DNA of 64,000 bases from Meghimatium bilineatum. Lineage: Eukaryota; Mollusca; Gastropoda; Stylommatophora; Philomycidae. Both the position numbers and the translations under genes were made by a program. The notes under the pieces were generated by a model, which was not told the origin of the DNA, ran no database searches, and saw only the letters and a program-made list of their open reading frames with translations. Positions 1-11,275 of the stretch are shown in pieces. Location of the stretch: the NCBI GenBank assembly GCA_034231615.1, contig CM067322.1, positions 62,387,032-62,451,031 of the forward strand, in the 5' to 3' direction. Each line of letters opens with the position of its first letter. Within the stretch, counting starts at the first letter, position 1.

Positions 1-59
1 TGTCTATTTTACTCACCTGGTCCGGCTCTGTGTCACTTTGGTGTGTTCTTCTATCATAA

Positions 60-800
60 ATGATGATGACCATTTGTTTGTTGATGACCAAATGATGATG
101 GCTAATTGGCCCTATTCTGGCTGTAAATGTCCTTGGACAGTTCGGGCATGGGATGACCACTGTAGACATATTTTAGTCTATCCCTGACTTTCTAGCTGCT
201 CTCCGCTGTTGAGCTGCTGCATTTCTCCTCTTTTCACAAGATGATTCGCTCTTTTTGACTGTAGAGCGTCATGTAGATCTATTTTGTGCAAGTTCTTCAC
301 GTGTGTCTTGGTCTATTTCAAATACTTTCAGTGAGGACTTTAACGAGTCCTTGTAGCGCTTCTTTTGGCTACCTTGAGATCGTTTATCCTTCTCCAGCTC
401 ACCATAGAGAAGTATATTTGGCAGGTGATGGTCTGGCATACGCACCAAATGACCTGCCCAACGAATATGTCTCTGCATCAGGATAGTGTCAATGCGGGGG
501 ATACCAGCTCTGTCAAGGAGAGTGGTATCTGGAATCTTGTCTTGCCATCTGATGTTCATAACTTTTCTGAGACAAGTTATATGAAAGTGATTGAGTTTCC
601 TCACATGACGTCAATACACAGTCCATGTTTCACTAGCGTATAACAGCACTGGAAATACCACTGCTCTATAAACATTCAGCTTAGTCTGTAGGTTAATGCC
701 ATTTCTACGCCAAACATTTGCGTACAATCTGCCAAAAGTGCTGCTTGCCTTTGCGATCCTTGTATACACTACATCATCAACGTTGGCATTTTGTGAAGTT
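60..800 (-). mobile_element. LINE 3' remnant, family A (zinc-finger-tailed reverse transcriptase)
   Basis: The minus strand encodes the region downstream of a LINE reverse transcriptase. It reads from a segment with VFPVLLYASETWTVY through RWAGHLVRMPDH and GSQKKRYKDSLKSSLK to a C-terminal C-x2-C-type zinc-finger-like stretch (CPNCPRTFTARIG) near position 120. The frame is broken by a stop near 610 and a shift near 270. The same order of motifs occurs in the nested copy at 3.2-3.7 kb. These motifs are typical of the post-RT region of endonuclease-RT type LINEs. The exact clade is not resolved. It is dead and 5'-truncated. Confidence 0.8.
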
Positions 801-925
801 TTCTTTTGTCTTGTGCTGTCATTGTCCTGGTTTGGCACTGGTAGCACAGTGATGGGATAATAAGTGTTATGTAATGCAACTTTAGTGTCTATGTTTATAT
901 CTTTATTCTTAAAAATACGTGCCAT
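790..925 (-). mobile_element. LINE fragment, family B (RTE-like)
   Basis: The minus strand starts ARIFKNKDINIDTKVALH and continues into PVPNQDNDSTRQKK. It matches the start of the family B copy at 7.04 kb (RIFKNKNVNIDTKVALYK), then switches abruptly to family A sequence (QNANVDDVVYTRIAKAS). The simplest reading is that the family A element inserted into an older family B copy. Confidence 0.6.
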
Positions 926-1439
926 CTGTCCGAGGATCTGGTATGTTTTGTTTGCTCTATTTTATAACTCTTTACTGTTTTTTTCCCCTTCATTCGGTAT
1001 AGTGCTTTGTAAGTAAGTGAACTTTTTTTTTTACCTATTTACGGTGTTTATTATCGATGGAGAGTGATATTTCTTTCTTTCTTGGCTATTGCCATTATTT
1101 CGGTTCTTTTCAATATTGATCTTCATATTGAATTTTTGACATACTGTTCACATGTTCTTGCAATTTTACTCTGATGTCGCTATTAATACTTGGTCGTCTG
1201 TAAAGAGTAGTTCGTTCAATTTGTCGTTCATGTTATGTTCTTCGTTGGTAGGTGTTAGTTTATAGATGTGGTCAATATAAGTTATAAAAAGTAGAAGGGA
1301 TATGGATACATCCCTGGTGAACTCCTGATTGCATTTGGAACTTATTTGATACTCCTGTATTTGTTCTTACTTCATATTGGCTAGAATAAATACAGGAGTA
1401 GTAGATAAATCACTACGACCAAAAAATGATGGATTAAAT
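926..1439. other. no recognised feature
   Basis: AT-rich sequence with short T-runs. I see no coding segment, tandem repeat or terminal inverted repeat. Confidence 0.5.
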
Positions 1440-1706
1440 AACTGCATTCCCGTCTGGTGTCCACGTACTTAGAATGAAGGAAGACAGAATCCCACAACAA
1501 GCCTTCATGTGGACTACAGACGGGCAAAGAAAACAGGGAAGACCAAAAACAAAGCTCAGAAGAACATTTAAAATTTGAATGAATTAAAATCAACAGGCAT
1601 AAATGCACAAGACCTGCAATCCTTAACAACTGACCGACAGGCATGGAGAACTATAACATCCGCCCTATGTGTCAAACTTGGCAGAAGAGGAACTGACTGA
1701 CTGAAT
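1440..1706 (+). mobile_element. LINE 3' end, family F, with (ACTG)n tail
   Basis: The plus strand encodes VLRMKEDRIPQQAFMW, then QRKQGRPKTKLRRTFK, and the terminal segment WRTITSALCVKLGRRG, with frame breaks. It ends in a short tandem ACTG tail (about 1,691-1,703) in place of poly(A). The same closing motif (ALCA..G) is seen at 22.2 kb and 37.05 kb. A short-repeat tail is characteristic of several poly(A)-less LINE groups such as RTE. Confidence 0.7.
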
Positions 1707-1879
1707 AGAAAATGTAAAGAAGAACTTATCTAAGGAATATGTAAGTTGTAGTGTGAATTGTGTAGACAGCGCAGGGAATGGACAGGTATCAGAATAGAGG
1801 TGACAAAACAAGATCTTGTCCAGTTGCGCTAAAGAATTAAAAAAGTACGATCATATGCAAAGAAGGTTCAATTCAGCAG

Positions 1880-2520
1880 AGAAACCACCACACGTGGATG
1901 AGATTTTATTTCCGGCTAGAAAGTGCTTGAGAGATCATCTGCCTACTGTACGATCACATAGAGTATGAGACTGAAAATTTAGCCAGTGACAACGGAACTC
2001 ATTTGACTAGTCACAAATGCTAACTCACATTGTGATACTCTCAGACTCCCAAAGCATGCATCTTAACATAGAAATGTGCATGTTGAAGAAGGAGTGGGTC
2101 ACGTTTTTTTTTTAAATGGCTTATCGAGAGTATTGCATAAATATACTGTCCTGATCATGGAGTGGTCAGTAGTAGCGAAGGAGCAGACACATTGGCGTTT
2201 AATATTATGGTTGATGGAGAGGTACTGAGAAGCGATATGACTGATCTAATAAGGGCAAATCTAGATTGACTTCATAGTGAAAAAAGACATTGCTGGAGGT
2301 GACAAAATATACGTTCAAATATGACAAAAGTGGGAGTGACCTGGAGTGAAGGCGGAAAATATGTCTTATTTGGAAAAATCCGAAGCTAACATAATGAACG
2401 TCTGATTGGGAATTAGAGTCTGCACACTCTGAGATGGCTGCTGAAAAAGCGGTCGTGGCACCTATGGGGATGTCTCGTGTGCTATGCTGCTGGGTTATAA
2501 TCTAGAAACAAGTGGGAATT
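1880..2520 (+). mobile_element. LINE RNase H remnant, family G
   Basis: A badly decayed copy of the RNase H region of a LINE. HIVILSDSQSM (about 2,015-2,050) carries the third-strand catalytic Asp. GVVSSSEGADTLAF (about 2,160-2,205) corresponds to the last catalytic block, usually GV-GNE-AD-LA. The final block HLWGCLVCYAAG (about 2,455-2,490) parallels the Cys-rich end HLWECPTCCEA at 61.6 kb. RNase H after RT is known in I, R1, LOA and related LINE clades. Confidence 0.6.
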
Positions 2521-2769
2521 TTAAACCTTTGAACAACCTCCCATTATGTAATGAAAAAAATTTACATAATTTGTAAATTTATCATCTCCCACTTGAAATG
2601 CTATTTCCAAGATGACGGTTGACCTACTGACATACAACTAACAAATACTTGTGTTTTAACATGTCGTATTGGGACTGAGTTGAAAGTTAAGGTATGTTGA
2701 GTTCTTAAACTGTCATGGCACACTGTTTGATTCATACCAGCTTATCTGATTAGCGATTGGTTGAATAGA

Positions 2770-3170
2770 TGCCGGGTAACCTTCGCTATGTGGTGGAATA
2801 TACACTGGCAATTTTGACTCTTAGCCAAATAAGGATCGACAGACTGGATAGAATTTAGCAATGCGTATCATTCTTGGGTGCATAAGAGACACATCGACAC
2901 GAGCTATGCGGTACCTGCTCGACTGTCCTACGGCAGAGAACATATTTCAGTATTGCTGTGCACGGGCGTACCTTCAGATACATGCAGATAAGGAACATCC
3001 ACTGCATTCCGAAATACAGAAAGTTAAAAATAGTAGACTTAAGAGAGGGAAGTCGTGGCTGGGACGTGCTGAGGATGTCATCGAAAGCGCGTGTTGATTG
3101 CAAGATGTGGCAGCATGTGCGGAATGGATAGGTCTACCGACAGATTTTGAAACTTGTTTGAGAGTAGTGT
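2770..3170 (+). mobile_element. LINE RT-to-RNase H linker, family G (5' half of a split copy)
   Basis: This encodes AMRIILGCIRDTSTRAMRY and further residues including ADKEHPLH and LKRGKSWLGRAEDVI. This is the region between the RT thumb and the RNase H domain of I-like LINEs. The reading breaks off at about 3,170, exactly where a minus-strand LINE is inserted, and resumes after 3,675. The TSD GAGAGTAGTGT (3,160-3,170 and 3,675-3,685) shows the two halves belong together. Confidence 0.75.
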
Positions 3171-3674
3171 GATGTGATGATGTTCGTCCGTCGTGATCGA
3201 CGATGACCAAAAACTCAACCATAATAATAATAACAATAAATAATAAAATAATAAAGTTAATAGTGCATTTTTAAATGACTAGCAAGTCCAATGCGCGCAC
3301 AAAATGTTCTTTTACAGAATTGACAACAATAGAAGGTATCTGTGTGAGGTTGAGATGTTTTTTCTTTTCTACGTGTCCGCTTCGGTCTTGCAGTTTCTTG
3401 TCTGAATTCTTCCGCCGCTAGTGCTCCCGTTCTAATGCAGTAACGCCATGCTGTTTTATCCTGAGCGAGGCTCTCCCAAGCGCCTACGTCAATGTTAAGA
3501 TGTTTCAAGGATGACTTGAGCGTGTCTTTGAAACGCTTTTTCTGTCCACCAGCTTTTCGAAATCCTGCCTCGAGTTCTCCATAATATATTTGTTTTGGCA
3601 AACGCGAGTTCTCCATACGCACAAGATGGCCTGCCCAGCGTGCCTGCGCCTTCATAAATATTGTATTGTATTAA
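3171..3674 (-). mobile_element. nested LINE 3' fragment, family A, with 11-bp target duplication
   Basis: A 504-bp 5'-truncated insertion. The minus strand is open for 132 codons from about 3,655 to 3,257. It contains RWAGHLVRMENSRLPKQ, GGQKKRFKDTLKSSLK, and a C-terminal C2H2-type finger with C-x2-C (CQFC) and H-x3-H (HLKMH). Its 3' side ends in AT-rich TAA-type repeats followed by a conserved 3'UTR. It interrupts a family G LINE and is flanked by GAGAGTAGTGT on both sides, so it is a LINE-type insertion younger than its host element. It has the longest intact frame of family A here. Confidence 0.85.
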
Positions 3675-4451
3675 GAGAGTAGTGTAACACTTAGCAGGGA
3701 ATGCAGAGAATGGTGTCCTATGGCTGTGGAGTAAGAGGTACAGGCTTTGGTCAGTGAGAATGCCAAAGAGGGGAATGTGATTATATACACTGACGGATCT
3801 GTGATTAGACATATTCGTAGTGCTTGGACCTTCACAGCTCAGTGCGAAGATAAAATGATCAGGAAGGAGAGTGGATCCTTTGCTGTGACTACGAGTAGCA
3901 TGATCATGGAAATTATGGCGGCGACCAGGGCATTTGAGTATGTAGGAACATAGAAGGTAACACGGGTCTGCATTTTGAGTGACTATATGAGTATGATAAG
4001 GAAGATACAAGTAGGTCTCGTTCGCGAACAGTGAATTGAGACATTGGGAAAGGCTAGTTTGAAAGAAGCTACATTTATTATCGTGCCGGTACGTGTGGGT
4101 GTTCGGGGCAATGAAAGAGCAGATCAACTGGCGTCATGCACGATTGTGACACAGGGCGATGGGTCAATGGATCGAACTGCCGTTTTGAACTCCTTAAGAA
4201 ATATAGCACGCGAGAGTGAGAGTAATGTGGATGATGGTTCCTTTTCAATGTTCAGGATTAAAGATCGGGGTTTGAAATGTTGTGTTGCAAAAAGGGAACA
4301 TTTTAGAAGGGACATAAGAATTATGGTCAACCAGCAGAGGACAGGTACTGTCAGCAGAAGTGTAATGGCGGATATAGTCAGGGAGAGAGCGGAGCAATGA
4401 TGGACGTGTCCAATTTGCAGAGACGATGATCCGACGACTAACTAACTAACT
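3675..4451 (+). mobile_element. LINE RNase H domain and 3' end, family G, with (CTAA)n tail
   Basis: The plus strand encodes an RNase H domain in two frames. IIYTDGSV (about 3,780) holds the first catalytic Asp. The block around MIMEIMAATRAFEY (about 3,900) holds the Glu. ILSDYMSMI (about 3,975) holds the second Asp. GVRGNERADQLAS (about 4,098-4,136) holds the last Asp. The C-terminal end has WTCPICRDDD and the element closes with repeated CTAA (about 4,437-4,450). A stop at about 3,951 and a shift near 4,040 break it. It continues the segment at 2.77-3.17 kb. Confidence 0.85.
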
Positions 4452-4690
4452 TCTCTATAACTGATCGTACAGTGCTAAACCATTTTACGTCCACGCGTAA
4501 GGCCACTTCGACAATTGCGTGCTACTTATTGGCTGGCGAAACAAAGGTATAAAATATAACCAATAAAAGCATGAAAATAGTCGGGGTAGCTAACGCAGTG
4601 ATGCTGCACACAGTCCTGGTATAGCAAAGGTCACGGTCTTTTGGTTAAGTAAAATGTATCTCGTATCGTGAAGTGCGCTGCTACTTTACT
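4452..4690. other. no recognised feature
   Basis: Unique-looking spacer between the end of the LINE and the start of the CpG-rich minisatellite. Confidence 0.4.
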
Positions 4691-6083
4691 TGAGTTTAAG
4701 ATGCGCACGCCCACGCGAGTTTAAGATGCGCATGCCCACGCGAGTTTAAGATGCGCACGCCAACGCGAGTTTAAGATGCGCAAGCCTACGCGAGTTTAAT
4801 ATGCGCAAGCTTACGCGAGTTTAAGATGCGCACGAAAACGCGAGTTTAAGATGTGCACATGCACGAATGTTTAAGATGCGCACGCACACGCGAGTTTAAG
4901 ATGCGTACGCGCACGTCCGTTTTAGATACCAAAGAGCACACGAGTTTAAGTTGCGCACGCGCTCGCGAGTTTAGATGCGTTCGCGCACGCGGGTTTAAGA
5001 TGCGCACGCCCACGAAAGTTTAAGATGCGCACACTCTCGCGTTATTAAGATGCGCACGCGCATGCGAATGTAAGATGAACACGCGCACGCGAGTTTAAAA
5101 TGCGCATGGGCACGCGAGTTTAATATGCGTACACGCACGCGAGTTTAAGATGCGCACGCGCACGCGAGTTTAAAATGCGCACGAGACTCGAGTTTAAGAT
5201 GCGCACGAGCATTCGAGTTTAAGATGCGCACGCGCATTTGAGATTAAGATGCGCACGCGCACGCGAATTTCGATGCGCAAAGGCACGCAATTTAAGATCC
5301 CACGCGAGTTTAAGATGCGCACGCGCACGCGAGTTTAAGTGGCACACGCACACGCGAGTTTAAGATGAGTACGCGCATAAGTTTAAGTTACGCATGCGCA
5401 TGCGAGTTTAAGATTGCCAACGCGACGAGGTTTTAGATGTGCACGCGCACGCGAGTTTAAGATGCGCATGTGCACGCGAGTTTAAGATGCGCACGCGAGT
5501 TTGAGATGCGCACGCACACGCGAGTTTAAGATGCGCACGCGCACTCGAGTTTAAGATGCGCACTTGCACGCAAATTTGAGATGCGCATACGCATGCGGGT
5601 TTAAGATGCGCACGCAAGTTTTAGATTTTCATGCACAAGCTAATTTAAGATGCACACGCGCATTTGAGTCTACGATTCGCACGCTCACTAGAATTTAAGA
5701 TGCGCACGCTCACGAAGTTTAAGATGCGCATGCGCACGCGAGTTTAAGATGTGCACGCGACGAGGTTTAAGATGCGCACGCGCAAGCGAGATTAAGATGC
5801 CACGCGCACTCGAGTTTAGAATGTCCCCGCGCAATCGAGATTAAGATGCGCATGCGTACGAAGTTTAAGATGCGCACGCGAGTTTAAGATGCGCTCGCGA
5901 GTTTAAGATGCGCTCGCGATTTTAAGATGCCACGCGCACGCAAGTTTAAAATGCGCACGCCCACCTGAGTTTAAAATGCGCACGTCTACGCGAGTTAAGA
6001 TGCGCACGCGCACGCAAGTTTAAAATACGCACGCGCACACGAGTTTAAGATATGCACGCGAGTTTAAGATGCGCACGTCCACA
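4691..6083. repeat. CpG-rich 25-bp minisatellite, about 55 units
   Basis: Tandem units near 25 bp built on GCGCACGCGCACGCG plus AGTTTAAGAT. Some units are shortened to about 18 bp by loss of one CACGCG block. Each unit joins a GC-rich alternating purine-pyrimidine stretch to an AT-rich linker. Many single-base variants (GCGC to GTGC, CATGCG) look like decay of methylated CpG. All open frames across it are artefacts of the repeat. Confidence 0.95.
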
Positions 6084-6539
6084 TGTTGTCACTCACGGAC
6101 GTTAGTCCAATTTGGTCATATCAGAGTTTTACAATAATTTTTTTCAAAATTGTGAATGTCGTAGTTTTTGTAATTCTTTAATTTTGGAATTACAATTAGG
6201 GTACGGTCAATGTGGACCAAAGGATCTTCCGTATATATCGCAACCTTCCCGATAACAGGCATGTGTGCAGCGTCACTGCTTTAGGCAACTCCGATTATTG
6301 TTATGCAAAGGGTTATCACTCAGTGTAGTTATAACGAAGGGCAAAATATATACAAACCTGACAGTGGAAATCGAATTGAGTCGTCTGATTAGAAGAGGGG
6401 AGAGGGGGGGGGGGGTGGAAGTAATGATTTCATCACGTTATTGTTCTATATTTGGTTTTAGAAATATCAAAAGTATTTATATACTTTAAGAAGATAGCGT
6501 ATGGTACATCAGACTCATACGTGGATATGTGTGATAAGA
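6084..6539. other. no recognised feature
   Basis: AT-rich DNA with a G-run at about 6,405. No coding similarity seen. Confidence 0.4.
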
Positions 6540-6655
6540 GAGAGAGACATAGAGAGAGAGAGAAAGAGAAAGAGAGAATGGGAGAAAGAGAGAAAAAGAG
6601 AGAAAGAGAGAGAGAGAAAGAGAGAAAGAGAGAGAGAGAGAGAGAAAGAGAGAGC
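6540..6655. repeat. (GA)n-rich microsatellite
   Basis: Mostly GA dinucleotides with interspersed AAAGAGA units. The Arg-Glu and Leu-Ser open frames here are products of the simple repeat. Confidence 0.95.
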
Positions 6656-6739
6656 CGGACAGACGGTGCCTGACTAATCGACACAGACATAAACCGAATA
6701 TATATGTGAATTCTACTAGGAATTAGTATACAATTTTGA

Positions 6740-6871
6740 GTGTCTCGACCCATAGCATTATTGAGCAATTTAAGTGTCTCGACCCATAGCATTATTGAGC
6801 AATTTAAGTGTCTCGACCCATAGCATTATTGAGCAATTTAAGTGTCTCGACCCATAGCATTATTGAGCATG
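6740..6871. repeat. 34-bp tandem repeat, four units
   Basis: GTGTCTCGACCCATAGCATT begins the unit at 6,740, 6,774, 6,808 and 6,842, an exact 34-bp spacing. The copies are nearly identical, so the duplication is recent. Confidence 0.95.
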
Positions 6872-7029
6872 TGATTTGGGGGAAAGTTTTAAATATACAA
6901 TACATATATGTAAAATATACAACAGAAAAAAACACAACTTTTCATAGTAGCCAGAAACGTCACTGGGATGAAACACATTTGTGTGTCTCCATTTAGTATA
7001 GTGATGTGATCATACAAAATAGATGAAAT

Positions 7030-7530
7030 AAAACATACCAGATGCTAGGACAGATGACACGTATTTTCAAGAACAAAAATGTAAACATAGACACTAAAGT
7101 TGCATTATACAAGACTATTATTATTCCATCACAGTGCAAGCAGTGCCAAACCTGGACAATGACAGAAAAAGACAGAAGAAAAATAGTGACATCAAAAATG
7201 GCATGCCTGCGAAGAATACTCGGAGTGTCATTAAGAGATAAAATTAGAAACGATAACATCAGACAAATAACCAAAACAATTCCAGTATTGGAACACATCA
7301 AAAGACAACAGATCAAGTGGTTTTCACACGCTTACAGGCAACCAACAGATAGCATGCCACAAATGGTCATGAAACATAGACATCACAGCTATAAAGTCAG
7401 AGGGAGACTTTTTAAAATATAGATCACAGAAATCAGAGAAGCCACAGGAACATGCTTATAAATAGCACACAAGAAGGCTATCTCCAGAGAACTCTTCCAC
7501 CCATGACGCCGCAAGGCAAACAATGGCTAT
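7030..7530 (+). mobile_element. LINE 3' remnant, family B (RTE-like)
   Basis: The frame is open for 126 codons from 7,042. It contains TRIFKNKNVNIDTKVALYK, CKQCQTWTMTEKDRRKI, MACLRRILGVSLRDKIRN and IKRQQIKWFSHAYR. After a stop at about 7,420 it continues in frame fragments (EIREATG, HKKAISRELFHP) to a terminal motif near 7,510. The order matches RTE-type LINEs after the RT domain. It is 5'-truncated, with no RT catalytic block. Confidence 0.8.
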
Positions 7531-7559
7531 AGGGTATAGATAGATGCGATCATAGGTTG

Positions 7560-8690
7560 TCTGGTCCATTAGGCTGTAGGTACTATTTATGTTGATTATC
7601 CTCATCGCACACAAAACATGTCCTAGATGTTCAAATCTCTGCTTCAGTAAATCTCTCAGGGTATAATGGCTGATGGTTCCGGTTTTACGTTGGTTCAGGG
7701 ATTCTTTTAAATCTTTGTTATATTTTCTCTACGGGCTATGTTTATACTTACTTCCAACTCGCGATTAGAATTTCTCTACGGACTATGCCTATCCTTACTT
7801 CCAACTGGCGATTATATTTTCTCTACGTGATATGCCTATCCTTACTTCCAACTCGTAAATTATCGATATTGACAAACACTCATGTATCTCAAAATCTTCT
7901 GATCATGTGTACTCATGAAGGGCTCTGAGTATATCTACTCGGTCCATAGGATAACCATATGTTATGGTGGTGAGACTGGCTAATTTGTCGGCACGATCGT
8001 TTGTCTTCCCAATCGTATGTCCAGGGACAAAAATAAGAGTGATTTTTTTTTAGTGAGTCCCACCTTTTAACTCTCTGTAATGACTCCACCCATCTTCAAC
8101 GTACATCACCTGTTTTGACTTTCTTTATTATATTCATTGGGTCACTTAGTATGCATGTATGTGAACAAGCTTGCGATTCCAGCCAGTTTAGTGTCTGCGT
8201 TACGGCAAACACATTCATCATTAGTGAGAAAATGAAATGAAATAGACCGGTATTGGTTGTTTCCTGACACCAGAGTTTTAACGCTTGACTTCCATCTTTA
8301 GACTGTTTGTGGTTGCCGTAAAAGCCGCAATGACATCGTGCACTGTTCTTCCGTGCGATCTGGCAGTAAAAGCCCATACCATTATCAATAATACCATTAT
8401 CTTTGTAGCTGGTGACGGACGACCGAACCATCCGTGTAAATCATCATCTGTGTTATCAGTATCTTCGCTGGTGAGTGCATTGACCTCAGCATCCACCATC
8501 ACAAGACTACATTCCCTGCACCCTCTGTTGAGTGTACTTGATATCTTGACTGCCACCTGAAAGACCGTAGGAATAGGTATCCATTCCCACGAGATAGGAA
8601 TATGTATTCATTCCTCGCCAGGATGGATGCCTTCCTGTGCTCAAATATGTTTAACGTCCATTACTCGACGTTTACTATGTTATATTATTG
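7560..8690 (-). mobile_element. LINE RNase H region, family G
   Basis: Read on the minus strand, it starts near 8,690 with the pre-RNase H segment (FQVAVKISSTLNRGCRECS). It runs through a damaged RNase H domain (VTSYKDNGIIDNGMGFYCQ, then SQALKLW, then ACSHTCILSDPM with the Asp block at about 8,140). It ends with a tail that reads TGTISHYTLRDLL near 7,650, also present at 51.9 kb. Multiple stops and shifts make it a dead copy. A 47-bp tandem triplication lies inside it. Confidence 0.7.
7715..7860. repeat. 47-bp tandem repeat, three units, inside a LINE
   Basis: CTTCCAACTC and its variants recur at 7,751, 7,798 and 7,845, spacing 47 bp. The array lies within the family G LINE body, between its RNase H domain and its tail, and reads on the minus strand as a repeated LEVRIGI-like peptide. 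Confidence 0.85.
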
Positions 8691-8824
8691 ATAACGACTC
8701 TTGGTTGAAACGTCAATTTGTGTGTATTTCCTGTGTGCTTTCAAGGATTCAAAAAACTTCAGTACTTTATATTTGTAATAATCGCTGTTGGATTGTAGTT
8801 TTGCTGCTGTTCTATCTCTTATAA

Positions 8825-8889
8825 TTAGAATACCGGTAGCTCAGTGATTATGGCTGTGCCTTTATAGTCACGTGGTCTATGTAGAACTT
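8825..8889 (+). other. tRNA-like head with A-box (SINE fragment)
   Basis: GGTAGCTCAGTGATTA has the form of a tRNA 5' arm and internal A-box. No clear B-box follows. The same A-box string is amplified in the 28.2-31.6 kb array. Confidence 0.4.
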
Positions 8890-9045
8890 ACTTGAAGGAA
8901 GCGAGCAAGAGGTAGGCAGCGATACCAGTGGGTGAGAAACATTACGGGATGGAAAGTTGCAGTCTGACAGAGTGCACCACCAAGACAAGAGATAGGGATG
9001 ATGGAAGTTGTTGCAGAAAACTTATGTTGCGACGGCACTTAATAG
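8890..9045 (+). mobile_element. LINE 3' fragment, family E
   Basis: The plus strand carries the end of the family E ORF (AGCGAGCAAGAGGTAGGCAG, then CTECTTKTRDRDDGSCC-like coding). It closely matches 43,190-43,340, where the same segment is better preserved. Only about 155 bp remains. Confidence 0.7.
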
Positions 9046-9544
9046 TGATGACGCTGATGGTCTATGAAATTGGAAAACTGTTTATATCATCATTTATTTC
9101 TATGGAAATGGGCCCGGAACTTCTGAAAATGTAAAGGCGGGAGTGGGTGGGGAAGTTCAATACTGACCCCATCATCTATAGATATGCTATTTGAGGTACA
9201 ATATGCGAACTGAACATCGCGATGCCGTAAACTCTTCCTTGTCCTAGTGAAGAGAAACTGTCCTTTGTGTTTTGTAACTGTTAACTGTCAAATACTGCAT
9301 GTTTCCCGTGAGGAAGTTTGAGGGATTTTGTAGCTGTGTGATAAAGGCCGCATGCTATCGATGTCGTCACGCTATATGCATCACTGGTGTGCAACCAACA
9401 AGCTAACATTTCGACCACGCGCCACTATTTGTAACTAGTGAGACGATATTAATCATAACAGCATGCTTATGTAACCAAAGAAACCGCATCAGAACTGTAG
9501 ATGGATATCAAAATATTTCTTCTTGATTGACTTGTCATCAAATG
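9046..9544. other. no recognised feature
   Basis: No coding similarity, tandem repeat or TIR seen. Confidence 0.4.
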
Positions 9545-10405
9545 GAAGGATTTTATATCATGTGATGATTTATGCAAGGGAAACAAGGTTAAGTTGTCAT
9601 TAGATGGTATAAGTTGATATCATATGATGTATGGGATAAATAAGGTTGTCTTGTATTAGATGGCATGAGTTTAATATCATATGATGATTTATGCGAGAAA
9701 CAAAGTTGACTTGTATTAGATGGCATGAGTTGATATCATATGATGATTTATGCGAGAAACAAGGTTGACTTGTATTAGATGGCATGAGTTGATATCATAA
9801 AATGATTTTTGCGAGAAACAAGGTTGACTTGTATTAGATGGCATAAATTGATATTATATAATGATTTTTGCGAGAAACAAGGTTGACTTGTATTAGATGG
9901 CATCAGTTGATATATGATTTATGCGAGAAACACGGTTGACTTGTATGAAATGGCATGAGTTGATATCATATAATGATGTATGCGAGAAACAAGGTTGACT
10001 TCTATTAGATGGCATGAGTTGATATCATATGATGATTTATGCGAGAAACAAAGTTGACTTGTATTAGATGGCATGAGTTGATATCATATGATGATTTATG
10101 CGAGAAACAAGGTTGACTTGTATTAGATGGCATGAGTTGATATTATATAATGATTTTTGCGAGAAACAAGGTTGACTTGTATTAGATGGCATCAGTTGAT
10201 ATATGATTTATGCGAGAAACACGGTTGACTTGTATGAAATGGCATGAGTTGATATCATATAATGATGTATGCGAGAAACAAGGTTGTCTTGTCATTAGAT
10301 GGCATGAGTTTAATATCATATGATGATTTATGCGAGAAACAAAGTTGACTTGTATTAGATGGCATGAGTTGATATCATATGATGATTTATGCAAGAGAAA
10401 CAAGA
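9545..10405. repeat. 59-bp minisatellite, about 14 units
   Basis: Units contain TTAGATGGCATGAGTTGATA, then ATGATTTATGCGAGAAACAA. Spacing is 59 bp where measured (9,721 to 9,780). Some units have a short deletion near TGATATATG. The final unit runs directly into a LINE segment coding for FHTNVKSVL, and the unit itself ends with AGAAACAAGGTTGA, similar to the AGAAACAAGATTGA just before that LINE coding. It may therefore have been seeded on the LINE edge. Confidence 0.95.
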
Positions 10406-11275
10406 TTGAATTTTTCATACAAATGTGAAGTCTGTATTGTCTCATGGCTCTGAAACATACATAAATTACATACGTAAATTACATAAAAACAGCAGATATT
10501 TTCAATAGATCTTTTCGTCGTTTATTTTGTGTTAGATGGCCAGAGTCAAGGCTATAGATACGCCTTCGGTAAGATGGGAATTTACCTTAAAATAAAAGTG
10601 TTTTTGTTTTCCATCTGTATACATCATTGTTATATTTTCGTGAAATTTTTGGTGATTTTTTAATGGGATGGGGGAGGGTTTGTTATTTTTTTTTGTAGCT
10701 TGCTTCCTAACACTTCTCCAGTCGACTCATCCGTAAATGAGTACTTGACGCATGAGTTAGGGTAGGTTAAAAAAACAGCAAGGAAGGGAACTCGCAACCC
10801 CATCTAATAGTTGATTGGGTTAGTACATGAAGAGTCATCATCCCCGACGGCAGATGTCATGGTACTTACCTGTACCTTTCACCTAGCACTATATATTATG
10901 CTATGATTTCCTAGAGATATCAGGTTGAAACATACCCACTCCCTTATCTACGAACTTGGTCAGATTTTATATCAAATACTGAGTTGAAGACGAGAACATA
11001 CAAGTCACTTGTGAAGGTAGAGATACCAAGTAGAAATGGAGATGGATAAAATATACCCTCAGGCATAACAACATAACCAGACATGATCTGGACTGGAATC
11101 CAAAGTAAAAGATGAGAATTGGAAGGAGGAGGAATTCCTGGAAAAGAACAATGAAAGAAGTCACCAACTCAATAAGGACATTGTGGGCGCAGATAAAGAA
11201 GACTGTGCATCACAAAGATCTTTGGAGAGCGACAGATGCAGTCACATGATCTACAGGGAACTGAAAAGATATTCA
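10406..11275 (+). mobile_element. LINE 3' remnant, family F, interrupted
   Basis: The first part (10,406-10,580) encodes FHTNVKSVLSHGSETYIN and then a damaged RRLFCVRWPES block. The second part (about 11,010-11,275) encodes NITRHDLDWNPK, RNSWKRTMKEVTNSIRTLW and HKDLWRATDAVT. Both fit the region after the RT domain of the same LINE type. About 430 bp of unrelated sequence lies between them. This may be one element with an insertion or two fragments. Confidence 0.6.

Noticed and set aside
4691..6083. CpG island promoter
   Set aside because: CpG density comes entirely from the tandem unit; no gene starts beside it.
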